Assembly (NCBI GenBank): GCA_002501205.1
Contig: DLRW01000044.1
Location: 1-35,398 of the forward strand
Length of the DNA stretch: 35,398 nt
Reading direction: 5' to 3'
Source: Flavobacteriales bacterium UBA7878
GTDB taxonomy: Bacteria > Bacteroidota > Bacteroidia > Flavobacteriales > Schleiferiaceae
The notes beneath the pieces were generated by a model. That model was not told where the DNA came from. It searched no databases and saw only the letters and a program-made list of their open reading frames with translations. Every line of letters begins with the position of its first letter. Position 1 is the stretch's first letter. Of the stretch, positions 15,144 to 23,281 are shown piece by piece. The position numbers and the translations under genes are program-made.

Positions 15144-15624
15144 TTGCTTCAACACAGGGACTCAGAGATGAGGAGTGCACAGAGGCTTAAAACCTTTAAT
15201 ATGCTGGAAGAGAGCTATAATCAAATATCGTCTAAAATAATAAAGGCAGCTATTGAAGTGCACAGGAATACCGGACCTGGACTTTTGGAATCAGTTTATC
15301 AGCACTGCCTTTTTGAGGAATTCCGATCGCTAGGCATCCTGTTTAAAGCCCAAGCCAGAATACCATTATATTACAAGAATGACAATACTGGCAAAGACTT
15401 TATCTTAGACTTTTTAGTAGAAGACAAAGTGGTGGTTGAAATCAAATCTTTCGAAACAGTGTTACCTGTTCATTTATCTCAACTCCTCACTTATCTAAGA
15501 CTTTCAAATAAAAAACTTGGTTTATTAATCAACTTCAACGTTCCGGTTTTAAAAAAGGGCATACATCGAAGAGTCCTATAACTCTGAGTCACTCTGAGCC
15601 CTCACTTCCTCTGTGTTGAAGCAA
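15144..15624. mobile_element. Putative GxxExxY mobile insertion between hemB and hemL
   Basis: The perfect 14-bp sequence TTGCTTCAACACAG at 15144-15157 recurs inverted at 15611-15624. Inside the ends, ACTCAGAG (15160-15167) recurs inverted at 15582-15589, and a further CTCTGAG copy lies at 15592-15598. The only gene within is the GxxExxY protein. The enclosed DNA is visibly more AT-rich than the flanking hem genes. No target-site duplication or transposase was identified, so the ends and the mechanism are inferred. Confidence 0.5.
15201..15581 (+). CDS. GxxExxY protein (PD-(D/E)XK nuclease-like)
   Basis: A 126-residue protein. The family motif is exact: Gly27-x-x-Glu30-x-x-Tyr33 in GPGLLESVY. 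A nuclease-like active site follows, with Asp70 in FILDFLVED and Glu80-x-Lys82 in VVEIKSF, as in the PDDEXK_3 group. The C-terminus has the usual QLLTYLRLSNKKLGLLINF. The ATG at 15201 gives the typical N-terminus. In-frame ATG 15168 and GTG 15138 lie in the repeat-bearing flank. The biological role of the family is not established. It breaks the hem operon and lies between inverted repeats, which fits a transferred or mobile gene. Confidence 0.88.
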   Translation: MLEESYNQISSKIIKAAIEVHRNTGPGLLESVYQHCLFEEFRSLGILFKAQARIPLYYKNDNTGKDFILDFLVEDKVVVEIKSFETVLPVHLSQLLTYLRLSNKKLGLLINFNVPVLKKGIHRRVL

Positions 15625-15635
15625 AAAAAGTACAA

Positions 15636-16922
15636 ATGAATACCTCCCAAAGCAAATCCCTTTTCCAAGAAGCATCTCGTTATATCCCCGGCGGAGTGAA
15701 TTCTCCCGTGCGGGCATTTAAATCGGTGGGTGGCGATCCTATCTTTATGGATCACGCCAAGGGAGCCTACCTCTATGATGCCGATGGCAATCGTTATATC
15801 GACTATATCGCCTCTTGGGGCCCGATGATTATGGGGCATGCCTGGGCACCGGTGATTGAAGCCGTGCAAAAGGCCGCTGAGCGTTCTACCTCCTTTGGAG
15901 CGCCTACTGAGATGGAAATCGAATTAGCGCGTTTGATTGTGGAAAGTATTCCCAATATCGATCGCATCCGAATGGTGAACTCTGGAACCGAGGCTACTAT
16001 GAGTGCCATTCGCTTAGCTCGTGGCTTTACCGGTAAAAACAAGTTCATCAAATTCGCTGGCAATTACCATGGCCATGGCGATAGTTTCCTCATCAAAGCC
16101 GGAAGTGGAGCGGTAACCTTAGGTCATCCCAGTAGTCCGGGTGTTACCCCTGGAACAGCTCAGGACACCCTCCTGGCCGAATACAACGACTTAGAAGGGG
16201 TAAGAGCTTTAGTGCAAGCCAATCCCAATGAAATAGCCGCGATTATCCTGGAGCCAATTCCCGGTAATATGGGTTGTATTTTACCGGAAGCCGGATTTAT
16301 TGAAGGCCTCCGCGAACTTTGCACCCAGGAAAATATCCTCCTCATTTTTGATGAGGTAATGACGGGATTCCGGATGGGATTTGGTGGCGCCCAGGAAGCT
16401 TTAGGGATTGAGGCCGATCTGGTGACCTATGGAAAAGTGATTGGTGCTGGCTTACCTGTAGGTGCCTATGGTGGCAGAGAAGAAATTATGGAATATGTGG
16501 CTCCAAATGGTCCGGTATACCAGGCTGGAACCCTTTCTGGCAATCCCATTGCCATGACCGCTGGTTATACCTTACTGAAATATTTAAAAGAGCATCCCGA
16601 GGTTTACCAGGATTTGGAAACTAAATGTGCCAGCATTGAAGAGGGCTTACATCCCCTGTTAAAAGCCAAGGGCCTGCCCTATCAAATCAACCGCAAGGGA
16701 TCGATGATCAGCCTGCATTTCAGCGATCAAGCTATCCGAGATTTCGAAAGTGCCAAAAGCGGAGATAATGACTACTTTAAAAAGTTCTTCCACGGCATGC
16801 TTCAAAATGGAGTATACCTCCCCCCCAGCGCTTATGAGAGCTGGTTCCTGAATGCCGCTTTAAGTGATCAAGATATTGAGCAAACCATCGAGGCTGCTCA
16901 AAAAAGTTTAGAGCTACTCTAA
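15636..16922 (+). CDS. hemL: Glutamate-1-semialdehyde 2,1-aminomutase
   Basis: A 428-residue PLP enzyme that converts glutamate-1-semialdehyde to 5-aminolevulinate, the product used by HemB. It starts with LFQEASRYIPGGVNSPVRAF. MVNSGTEATMSAIRLARG (113-130) and FAGNYHGHGDSFL follow. The PLP lysine is Lys267 in TYGKVIGAGLPVGAYGG. Length is normal for HemL. It sits 54 bp after the GxxExxY stop, just outside the right terminal repeat, so the insertion may have separated it from hemB. Confidence 0.98.
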   Translation: MNTSQSKSLFQEASRYIPGGVNSPVRAFKSVGGDPIFMDHAKGAYLYDADGNRYIDYIASWGPMIMGHAWAPVIEAVQKAAERSTSFGAPTEMEIELARLIVESIPNIDRIRMVNSGTEATMSAIRLARGFTGKNKFIKFAGNYHGHGDSFLIKAGSGAVTLGHPSSPGVTPGTAQDTLLAEYNDLEGVRALVQANPNEIAAIILEPIPGNMGCILPEAGFIEGLRELCTQENILLIFDEVMTGFRMGFGGAQEALGIEADLVTYGKVIGAGLPVGAYGGREEIMEYVAPNGPVYQAGTLSGNPIAMTAGYTLLKYLKEHPEVYQDLETKCASIEEGLHPLLKAKGLPYQINRKGSMISLHFSDQAIRDFESAKSGDNDYFKKFFHGMLQNGVYLPPSAYESWFLNAALSDQDIEQTIEAAQKSLELL

Positions 16923-16929
16923 AATGCAA

Positions 16930-16952
16930 GAGCCCCGTGTTAAGCGGGGCTC
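16930..16952 (+). terminator. GC-rich hairpin after hemL
   Basis: A perfect 8-bp stem GAGCCCCG/CGGGGCTC with a 7-nt loop, 8 bp past the hemL stop. The next bases are CGGTTCTC, not a T-run, so it is not a classic intrinsic terminator. It may block 3' exonucleases or work with another factor. Confidence 0.4.
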
Positions 16953-16972
16953 CGGTTCTCATCAACCAACAT

Positions 16973-17048
16973 AGGCTGTATTAAACAGCCCTCCTTAGCT
17001 TCTTCAATATTCTCTTTCTGACTGGCAGGCTGCGTTAACTAAACAGCC
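16973..17048. repeat. Duplicated AGGCTG...AAACAGCC hairpin
   Basis: Two similar hairpins lie about 54 bp apart between hemL and the choice-of-anchor I gene. The first is GGCTGT/ACAGCC (16974-16979/16985-16990). The second is GGCTG/CAGCC (17028-17032/17044-17048). Both share the AGGCTG and AAACAGCC arms, with TTAA in the loop. A palindrome CAAGGCCTTG follows at 17065-17074. The remainder of the 192-bp gap shows no open reading frame. Confidence 0.4.
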
Positions 17049-17114
17049 AAAAGCACTGCTTGTTCAAGGCCTTGGCATTGCGCAATAATTCCGTTCTTTG
17101 GTAAAAATTTTGCC

Positions 17115-18884
17115 ATGCGCCAATTTGTTACTCTGTTAAGCCTGATTATTATCGGCTTCGGGCTTCAAGCCCAAAATCTTCCCATCTTTAAAATCTACAC
17201 TTACCAGAGTGGGCAATTCGATAATGGCGGTGCAGAGGTGCATGCTTTCGAGCCTTTATCCAAGCGCCTGTTTTCTACCAACTCCGGAAGTTCTCAAGTG
17301 GACATCATCCGTCTGGGGGATCTTTCCAAACCGGCAAAAATTGGCAGCATCGACCTTAGCAATTATGGTGGTACGGTAAACTCACTGGCAGTTCAAGGCA
17401 ACACCTTAGCCGTGGCCATTCAAAATAACTTTGCACAAAGCGATGGTAAAGTGGTTTTCTTTGACACTAATGGCACCTATCTCAATCAATTGGTCGTAGG
17501 GCCCATGCCCGATATGATCACCTTTAGCCCTTCCCTGCAACATATATTGGTAGCCAATGAAGGAGAACCTTCTGACGATTATACCATCGATCCTGCTGGT
17601 TCTGTTTCCATAATCGACATTAGTGGAGGAACGGTTAGCAGTTTAAGTCAGGCTAATGTGCAAACTGTGGGCTTTACTCGCTATGACACCACGGCCTATG
17701 ACCCTTTAATTAATATCTACGGAAACAACGGCCTTTCCAGCTTTTCGCAGGATGCGGAACCCGAATACATCTGTATTAACCCTGGGGGCACCAAGGCTTA
17801 TGTGAGCCTTCAAGAAAATAATGCTTTGGCCATTATTGATATCTATACTGCTACTCTAGACACAGTAGTAGGCTTAGGCTATAAAAGCTGGAATGACCCC
17901 AGCTATAAATTAGATGCCTCTGATCAAAGCAGCGGTATCAAGTTTGAAAACTACTTCAACCTTTTTGGAATGTACCAACCGGATGCAATCACTTACTATG
18001 GGAACTACATTCTTAGTGCCAATGAAGGTGATAGCCGAGATTATTCAGGCTATAGTGAGGAAGAACGCATCAACAATGTAAACCTCAGTCCTTTCACTTT
18101 CAACAATCCCAGTTATTTGCAACGCGATTCGGTTTTAGGTCGACTGAAAGTGACCACCACCCTGGGGAACTACAACAATGTGTTTATCCATGATTCCCTC
18201 TTCACCTTTGGAGCGCGAAGTTTTAGTGTTTGGGATACCCTCGGCAATTTAGTTTGGGACAGTGGCGATGAGTTCGAACAAACCCTGGCTGCTTTGCATG
18301 CCCAGAATTTCAACTCGGATAACGACGATAACAGTAGCTTTAAAAGCCGCAGCGACGACAAAGGTCCTGAACCCGAAGCAATTTGCACCGGAACCTATAA
18401 TGGCAGTCATTATGCCTTTATCGCTTTAGAGCGGATGGGCGGTATCATGATATACAATATTGATGATCCTACACAACCGACTTTTGACTCATACATCCTT
18501 GACCGCGATTTTAGCAAAGCGGCCTCTGATCCCGATGCTGGTGATCTTGGTCCGGAATACCTCAGCTTTGTAAGTGAAAACCAAAGCCCAAGTGGCTATC
18601 CACTGCTTATTGTTTCCAATGAAATTAGTGGCACAGTAAGCGTTTATCAATTAGGATCAGACATTGGTATTAAGGAAATAAGTGCCGAAACCTTACAGGC
18701 ATATCCTAATCCCGGGCAAAGCATTATAAAACTAAGCCAGGAAGTAGAATATGAACTTTACAATACCGATGGCAAGTTCTTCGGGCATTTTAACAACAAC
18801 AATCTCGATTTAAGTGCCTATCCAAAAGGCTATTACATTCTGCGTACTGCGGATGGCAGTGGATTACGCATCTTGAAAAACTAA
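17115..18884 (+). CDS. Secreted choice-of-anchor I domain protein, type IX cargo
   Basis: A 589-residue protein with a signal peptide (residues 1-19, ending GFGLQA). The body fits the choice-of-anchor I family: a beta-propeller-like chain with LVANEGEPSDDYTIDPAGSV near 150, YVSLQENNALAIIDI near 235, ILSANEGDSRDY near 300 and DDKGPEPEAI near 415. The C-terminus is a type IX sorting domain (LQAYPNPGQSIIKL, ending PKGYYILRT). Family members are sometimes annotated as phytase- or phosphatase-like, but no catalytic residues can be assigned here. It is followed closely by the SMUG2-like gene. Confidence 0.87.
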   Translation: MRQFVTLLSLIIIGFGLQAQNLPIFKIYTYQSGQFDNGGAEVHAFEPLSKRLFSTNSGSSQVDIIRLGDLSKPAKIGSIDLSNYGGTVNSLAVQGNTLAVAIQNNFAQSDGKVVFFDTNGTYLNQLVVGPMPDMITFSPSLQHILVANEGEPSDDYTIDPAGSVSIIDISGGTVSSLSQANVQTVGFTRYDTTAYDPLINIYGNNGLSSFSQDAEPEYICINPGGTKAYVSLQENNALAIIDIYTATLDTVVGLGYKSWNDPSYKLDASDQSSGIKFENYFNLFGMYQPDAITYYGNYILSANEGDSRDYSGYSEEERINNVNLSPFTFNNPSYLQRDSVLGRLKVTTTLGNYNNVFIHDSLFTFGARSFSVWDTLGNLVWDSGDEFEQTLAALHAQNFNSDNDDNSSFKSRSDDKGPEPEAICTGTYNGSHYAFIALERMGGIMIYNIDDPTQPTFDSYILDRDFSKAASDPDAGDLGPEYLSFVSENQSPSGYPLLIVSNEISGTVSVYQLGSDIGIKEISAETLQAYPNPGQSIIKLSQEVEYELYNTDGKFFGHFNNNNLDLSAYPKGYYILRTADGSGLRILKN

Positions 18885-18890
18885 TACAAT

Positions 18891-19577
18891 ATGCTTAAGG
18901 ACCAGATCCTCAAGTTTTACCAGAAGCTTCATATCGATGAAAAGCTTTTACCCGAAAAGGTAAGAGTGATGAATCCCTATCAGGAAGAAAACCCGGAAGT
19001 AGAGCGACTGCTTCAAGAGTATTATTCTAAGTTTTATTCGGATCACAACCCTCGGGGTTTGATCTTAGGTATCAATCCGGGGCGATTGGGCGCAGGACAA
19101 ACGGGGATTCCATTCACAGACACTCCAGCCTTACGAGAACATTGCCAGATTGAAACCGAAATTGAAACTCGGGAAACTTCATCTGAGTTCGTTTATAAAG
19201 TGGTAGAATCTTACGGTGGGGCTCAAGCCTTTTTTGGCGATTGGTTTATTGGTGCCGCCTGCCCCTTAGGTTTTCTACATTTCAATGAAAAGGGCAATTG
19301 GATTAACTGGAATTACTACGATCAGGAAGAATTATACCAAGCAGTAAAAGGCTACATGATCGAGCAACTCCGCATTCAAGCGGAACTATGTGGATCACCC
19401 ACCAAGGCCGTAATTTGGGGCACCGGAAAAAATTACAAATACCTCAAAGCCCTAAATAAAGAAGCTCAGATATTCGAAGAACTCATTCCTCTGGAGCATC
19501 CACGCTACGTAATGCAGTATAAGAGAAAACAATTAGACGAATACCTGAGCAAGTTTTTAAGGGTTCTTAAAGCCTAA
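18891..19577 (+). CDS. SMUG2-type uracil-DNA glycosylase family protein
   Basis: A 228-residue cytoplasmic protein. The uracil-DNA glycosylase superfamily motif is LGINPGRLGAGQTGIPFTD at about 59-77, where the Asn binds the base and activates water. The second motif is LEHPRYV with His203-Pro204. This is the DUF4918/SMUG2 pattern common in Bacteroidota. It should excise uracil or related bases from DNA, but its substrate range is not known. It starts 6 bp after the choice-of-anchor gene and overlaps the convergent lipoprotein gene by 4 bp. Confidence 0.85.
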   Translation: MLKDQILKFYQKLHIDEKLLPEKVRVMNPYQEENPEVERLLQEYYSKFYSDHNPRGLILGINPGRLGAGQTGIPFTDTPALREHCQIETEIETRETSSEFVYKVVESYGGAQAFFGDWFIGAACPLGFLHFNEKGNWINWNYYDQEELYQAVKGYMIEQLRIQAELCGSPTKAVIWGTGKNYKYLKALNKEAQIFEELIPLEHPRYVMQYKRKQLDEYLSKFLRVLKA

Positions 19578-19987
19578 TCCTGGGGTGGAGCAGCTGGCAT
19601 AAAAATCTGCTCCCGCAAGGGAACCGAATCCAGTTCCCAGTGCATTTCCGTATGCCCCCCTTTAAGGTGACCAAACAATTGAACTTTGTTGTAATCACTA
19701 AAGATGTAATCGTCTTTGGATACCATTTTAGTGGTGGCCCAAAACAGACCATCTTCCTTCAGTTCCAAGTCCAAAACCTGATCCTTCACCTTCAGCTGAT
19801 CCAATATAATTTTGGGATTAGAAACTCTGAAATAATAGCTTTCATTAATACCCGCAGCTTGGGTTCCTCCCATTTGCCGATCGAAGTAATATTCCTGAAA
19901 ACTTAAATCTAGGTCCAGCTGCTTTTGTTTTGATCCACAAGCCACAAGGACGAACAGCGTCATTAGAAATGTGATTTTTCGCATCAT
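19574..19987 (-). CDS. Small lipoprotein of unknown function
   Basis: A 137-residue protein with a lipoprotein signal: MMRKITFLMTLFVLVACGSK, lipobox LVAC. The remainder is beta-rich with no domain I recognise. The ATG at 19987 overlaps the stop of the large propeller gene by one base (TAATG), so translation is probably coupled. An ATG three bases later (19984) is equally possible. The longer reading frame from 20014 would start inside the upstream gene with a non-signal sequence. Its coupling suggests it may help the large secreted protein, but that is inference. Confidence 0.78.
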   Translation of the reverse strand: MMRKITFLMTLFVLVACGSKQKQLDLDLSFQEYYFDRQMGGTQAAGINESYYFRVSNPKIILDQLKVKDQVLDLELKEDGLFWATTKMVSKDDYIFSDYNKVQLFGHLKGGHTEMHWELDSVPLREQIFMPAAPPQD

Positions 19988-22900
19988 TATTCTTTTATAA
20001 AAGAGGCATGCCAATGACGGCCCTCCTCATTACTTAATTCCAAATAATAAGAACCGGCTTTTAATTTCTGAATGGAAATCGGCTCCTCATAATTTTTCAA
20101 ATTTCCAGATTGTAAAACCTGCCCCGCCGTGTTGAGAATGCGATAGCTTTCAAAATCATTCCCTTCCAAGTTAGCTAGGTACAATAATCCTTTGCTTGGA
20201 TTGGGATAGAGATAAGGAACTGGCCCATTCCATTCTTCCAGGCTCAAGCCGTTTCCTACCAGAATCACCGAGTAATCTTCCGCTTCTCCATTAAAGTAAT
20301 TACAAGGGTCTGGATATAAACCTCCATCCTGAATACGAATACGCATTCGAACCGTATCAGTAGAACTAAATTGACCTAAGGCAATAGTTCCATAAGAATA
20401 GTCCTGAGGATCTATGGCCGTCATCTGAATTCGCTCATCTTCCGTAAAGACAGTGTCATTATTATAATCGATCCAGGCATACACACTATCCTCTGGAATA
20501 ATGGAATTAACCTTTACCGATAAGGTGTAGTTCTGATTGGTATTGAGGCTGGCCTGGAACTGTGTGAAATTGCTGTACCCACTTCTGCCACTATTATTCT
20601 GCAGATTGGACACAATCACTTCCTCAATATAACTGGGAGGGAAAGCTCCGTCAACACCTGATTTGCAGAAACCGGTGTCCTGCACTCGATAGTGGAAACG
20701 ATAAGTACTGCTAGTATCATTTTGAGTACCTACCGCAAAAACCTTAAAATACATATCGGTTCCCAATGGATAAGCTGGAATCGGCTCCAGGCTTTTATAG
20801 GTACTATCCTGTACACGTACCAGTCCCCTCACACTATCCAAAGCGATACTACCTGCCGACCATTGCACATAAACGGTATCAGGTAAAGTGGAATAGCCCA
20901 CCACGGCATGCACATGTTGCGCCATTGCATCGGTAGGAACTAAAAAGCTGGGGCGCGAGTCTAAATCTACATTCAAAATACGTGGATAACTCAATCGATC
21001 CTTCAAAGTAATTTGCCACATTCCTCTTCCCCAGGTGGCGGCACGCAATAGATTAGCCCCATGCATAATTTCGAGATCGGTTACCGAAACATTGGGTAAA
21101 TCTGCATTAAACAAAAACCAGTTATTGGCCTGCAAGGCTTTTACATAAACTCCGATTTCGGCACCCAGGTAAATATTGTGATCCGGACTATTGTCGATCA
21201 CCACAGAGCGAATAGGCATATCGCCCAGGTTGCCCGTAATATTTGACCAGCTGTTCCCTTGATCATAACTGATAAAGACTTTTTCGCCATCATTTTGATA
21301 AGCTCCATAAGTCACTACAATTATGGAATCTGAATGGGGCGCAAAGGTGATATCCGTAATAGTAGAATTAGGTAAGCCAGTACTCTTGCGGCGGAAAGTT
21401 TGTCCACCATCAGTAGAAATTTCAAAATCATCACTTCGAGCCACAGCCATGATTTGACCACTATTTGGCGCCATGGCAGCTCGGTTTATCTCTCCGCTAA
21501 ATAAGGGACTTCCCAAGGTATTCCAACTTTGACCAAAATCATTGCTTTCATAGACCTGATCGCCAAAATGATACAGAGTAAAATGATCCAGGCTATTACG
21601 GTCCAAAGGCGCCTCCCAAGCTCCGGACTGTCCATTGGGCGTGGCTCCGGTTTGGGTTTTACCGCCATCAAAGGTTAAGCGGCGAGTACCATATTGTACA
21701 CTACCCATCATCCAATCATGATTTAAAGGATGCACCAGGCCTTCCATACCATCTGCACCATAAAACTCTACCCAGCCTTCTTTGCGATAGATACTGGTGC
21801 CATTATCTTGTGAGCCAGCAATAGTAGTGTAGGCCTCATTTTGAGCAATACCAATGGAATAATTCTCACGAATCCCAGTGCCTGAAGACAGTCTTTGCCA
21901 GCTTAAACCCTGACTGCTACTCTTAGCTAAAAAGCCATCCGTACCAATATAGAACTCGCCATTATGGGATTCGATTTCCCGCAGATCAGCATGCACATAA
22001 ATGGAACTATTAAAAGGTCGACTGTTGTTTATTGACCACCAGGTTATCTGATTAAAATTTTGTCCGCCATCGGTGCTCCTGAAAATATCGAGCATCCCAT
22101 AAATCATTATTGATGTATCTTGATCGCTTACCGCAAATCCATCACAGGTCCCTGAGGGATTGGTCATAAATGTGAAGTTCTGCCCTTCATTAGTGCTTTT
22201 CCACACCCCATTACCTGAAGCTGCATACAAGCAATCCGGGCATGCCGGGCTTACCGCGATTTCGACATTCGCGCCATTATTACCACTCAAGGTAGCAGAT
22301 GCACTAAATGTCTGTCCGCCATCATGAGACACCAAAATCACATCCCCATTATTACCCCAGTAATAATCATCATAAACATAGATAGTAGCTGTGTCGGTAG
22401 GATGAAACTTAATATGAGTGATATCGGTATTGCTTAAAACCTGAGTCCAGCTTTGCAGATCATCATTTGAAATGTAAAGCCCATTATTGGTCCCCACATA
22501 TACTCGATGGGGGATATCTGGATGATAAATCAATTGATACACCTGGCCATTCTTCCCTAAACCTGTCCAGGAGATATTGCTGGGATTAAATGGGGTTTGC
22601 GCCCAGGTTTGACCACCGTCAACGGAGCGATAAATACCATGACTGGTGCCATTGCGAGCATTGCGCAGATTGATCAAAACCGAATCTCGATGATTGGGAT
22701 TTACCGCCATGGTATTAACACCGGTAGCCGGTAAAAATTCGGTACTGCTCCGGGCCCAGGTCTGACCGCCATTGGTGCTTTTCCAAAAACCACCACTTCG
22801 CGAGCCCAAATACAAAAAGTCCGGATCGGATGGATCAAAATAAAAACACTCCACCCTTCCGAGCCCTGGTGAATAATGTCCAGTAATACTATCAATGGAA

Positions 22901-23232
22901 TAAGGTCCCATATCTACCCATCCTGCAGAGCTTGTTTTTTCCATGGTGGATTGAATCCGTGCCCATTCTTTAGACACGAAGTAAGGATCAACATCACTGC
23001 GCTTACCTTCCGCATTGTACTTGTATTCATTGGCCCAGAGCCAGCGTTGAAAACCTTTGTAACCTGAACCTTCTTCGGTTCCATGTTCAGCAAACCAGGC
23101 ATTGGCAGCGGCTTTGACCTCCGTAATCGAATATCGGGGGTCATTCATCATGGCTTTGTACTCTTGTGCAGAGAGTGGAGACAAGAATAAGCCGAAAGCC
23201 GAAAGAAAGAATAATCGAATAGAAATAGGCAT
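19987..23232 (-). CDS. Very large secreted sortilin-like propeller protein with GEVED domain
   Basis: A 1081-residue protein. The start at 23232 gives a signal peptide (MPISIRLFFLSAFGLFLSPL, then SAQ). About residues 90-770 form sortilin/BNR-type propellers, with many Asp-box turns such as STNGGQTWA, SVDGGQTWAQ and SHDGGQTF. Residues of about 880-1000 form a GEVED domain (YAWIDYNNDTVFTEDERIQ, ending FNGEAEDYSVIL). The last 80 residues are a type IX sorting domain (YLYPNPSKGLLYL, ending LKAGSYYLEL). It is a likely surface or extracellular protein, perhaps for adhesion or polymer binding. The longer frame from 23319 would overlap dinB and is rejected. Confidence 0.87.
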   Translation of the reverse strand: MPISIRLFFLSAFGLFLSPLSAQEYKAMMNDPRYSITEVKAAANAWFAEHGTEEGSGYKGFQRWLWANEYKYNAEGKRSDVDPYFVSKEWARIQSTMEKTSSAGWVDMGPYSIDSITGHYSPGLGRVECFYFDPSDPDFLYLGSRSGGFWKSTNGGQTWARSSTEFLPATGVNTMAVNPNHRDSVLINLRNARNGTSHGIYRSVDGGQTWAQTPFNPSNISWTGLGKNGQVYQLIYHPDIPHRVYVGTNNGLYISNDDLQSWTQVLSNTDITHIKFHPTDTATIYVYDDYYWGNNGDVILVSHDGGQTFSASATLSGNNGANVEIAVSPACPDCLYAASGNGVWKSTNEGQNFTFMTNPSGTCDGFAVSDQDTSIMIYGMLDIFRSTDGGQNFNQITWWSINNSRPFNSSIYVHADLREIESHNGEFYIGTDGFLAKSSSQGLSWQRLSSGTGIRENYSIGIAQNEAYTTIAGSQDNGTSIYRKEGWVEFYGADGMEGLVHPLNHDWMMGSVQYGTRRLTFDGGKTQTGATPNGQSGAWEAPLDRNSLDHFTLYHFGDQVYESNDFGQSWNTLGSPLFSGEINRAAMAPNSGQIMAVARSDDFEISTDGGQTFRRKSTGLPNSTITDITFAPHSDSIIVVTYGAYQNDGEKVFISYDQGNSWSNITGNLGDMPIRSVVIDNSPDHNIYLGAEIGVYVKALQANNWFLFNADLPNVSVTDLEIMHGANLLRAATWGRGMWQITLKDRLSYPRILNVDLDSRPSFLVPTDAMAQHVHAVVGYSTLPDTVYVQWSAGSIALDSVRGLVRVQDSTYKSLEPIPAYPLGTDMYFKVFAVGTQNDTSSTYRFHYRVQDTGFCKSGVDGAFPPSYIEEVIVSNLQNNSGRSGYSNFTQFQASLNTNQNYTLSVKVNSIIPEDSVYAWIDYNNDTVFTEDERIQMTAIDPQDYSYGTIALGQFSSTDTVRMRIRIQDGGLYPDPCNYFNGEAEDYSVILVGNGLSLEEWNGPVPYLYPNPSKGLLYLANLEGNDFESYRILNTAGQVLQSGNLKNYEEPISIQKLKAGSYYLELSNEEGRHWHASFIKE

Positions 23233-23281
23233 AGTATCTGTGTGAATTCCTGCTAATTTAGAGCATATTTTTTCTCCCCTC

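Noticed and set aside
15138..15200. Longer N-terminus for the GxxExxY protein
   Set aside because: The extra residues are read from the repeat-bearing flank of the insertion and do not belong to the conserved domain.
16930..16952. Classic intrinsic terminator after hemL
   Set aside because: The stem is good, but no T-run follows on either strand, so it is listed only as a hairpin with low confidence.
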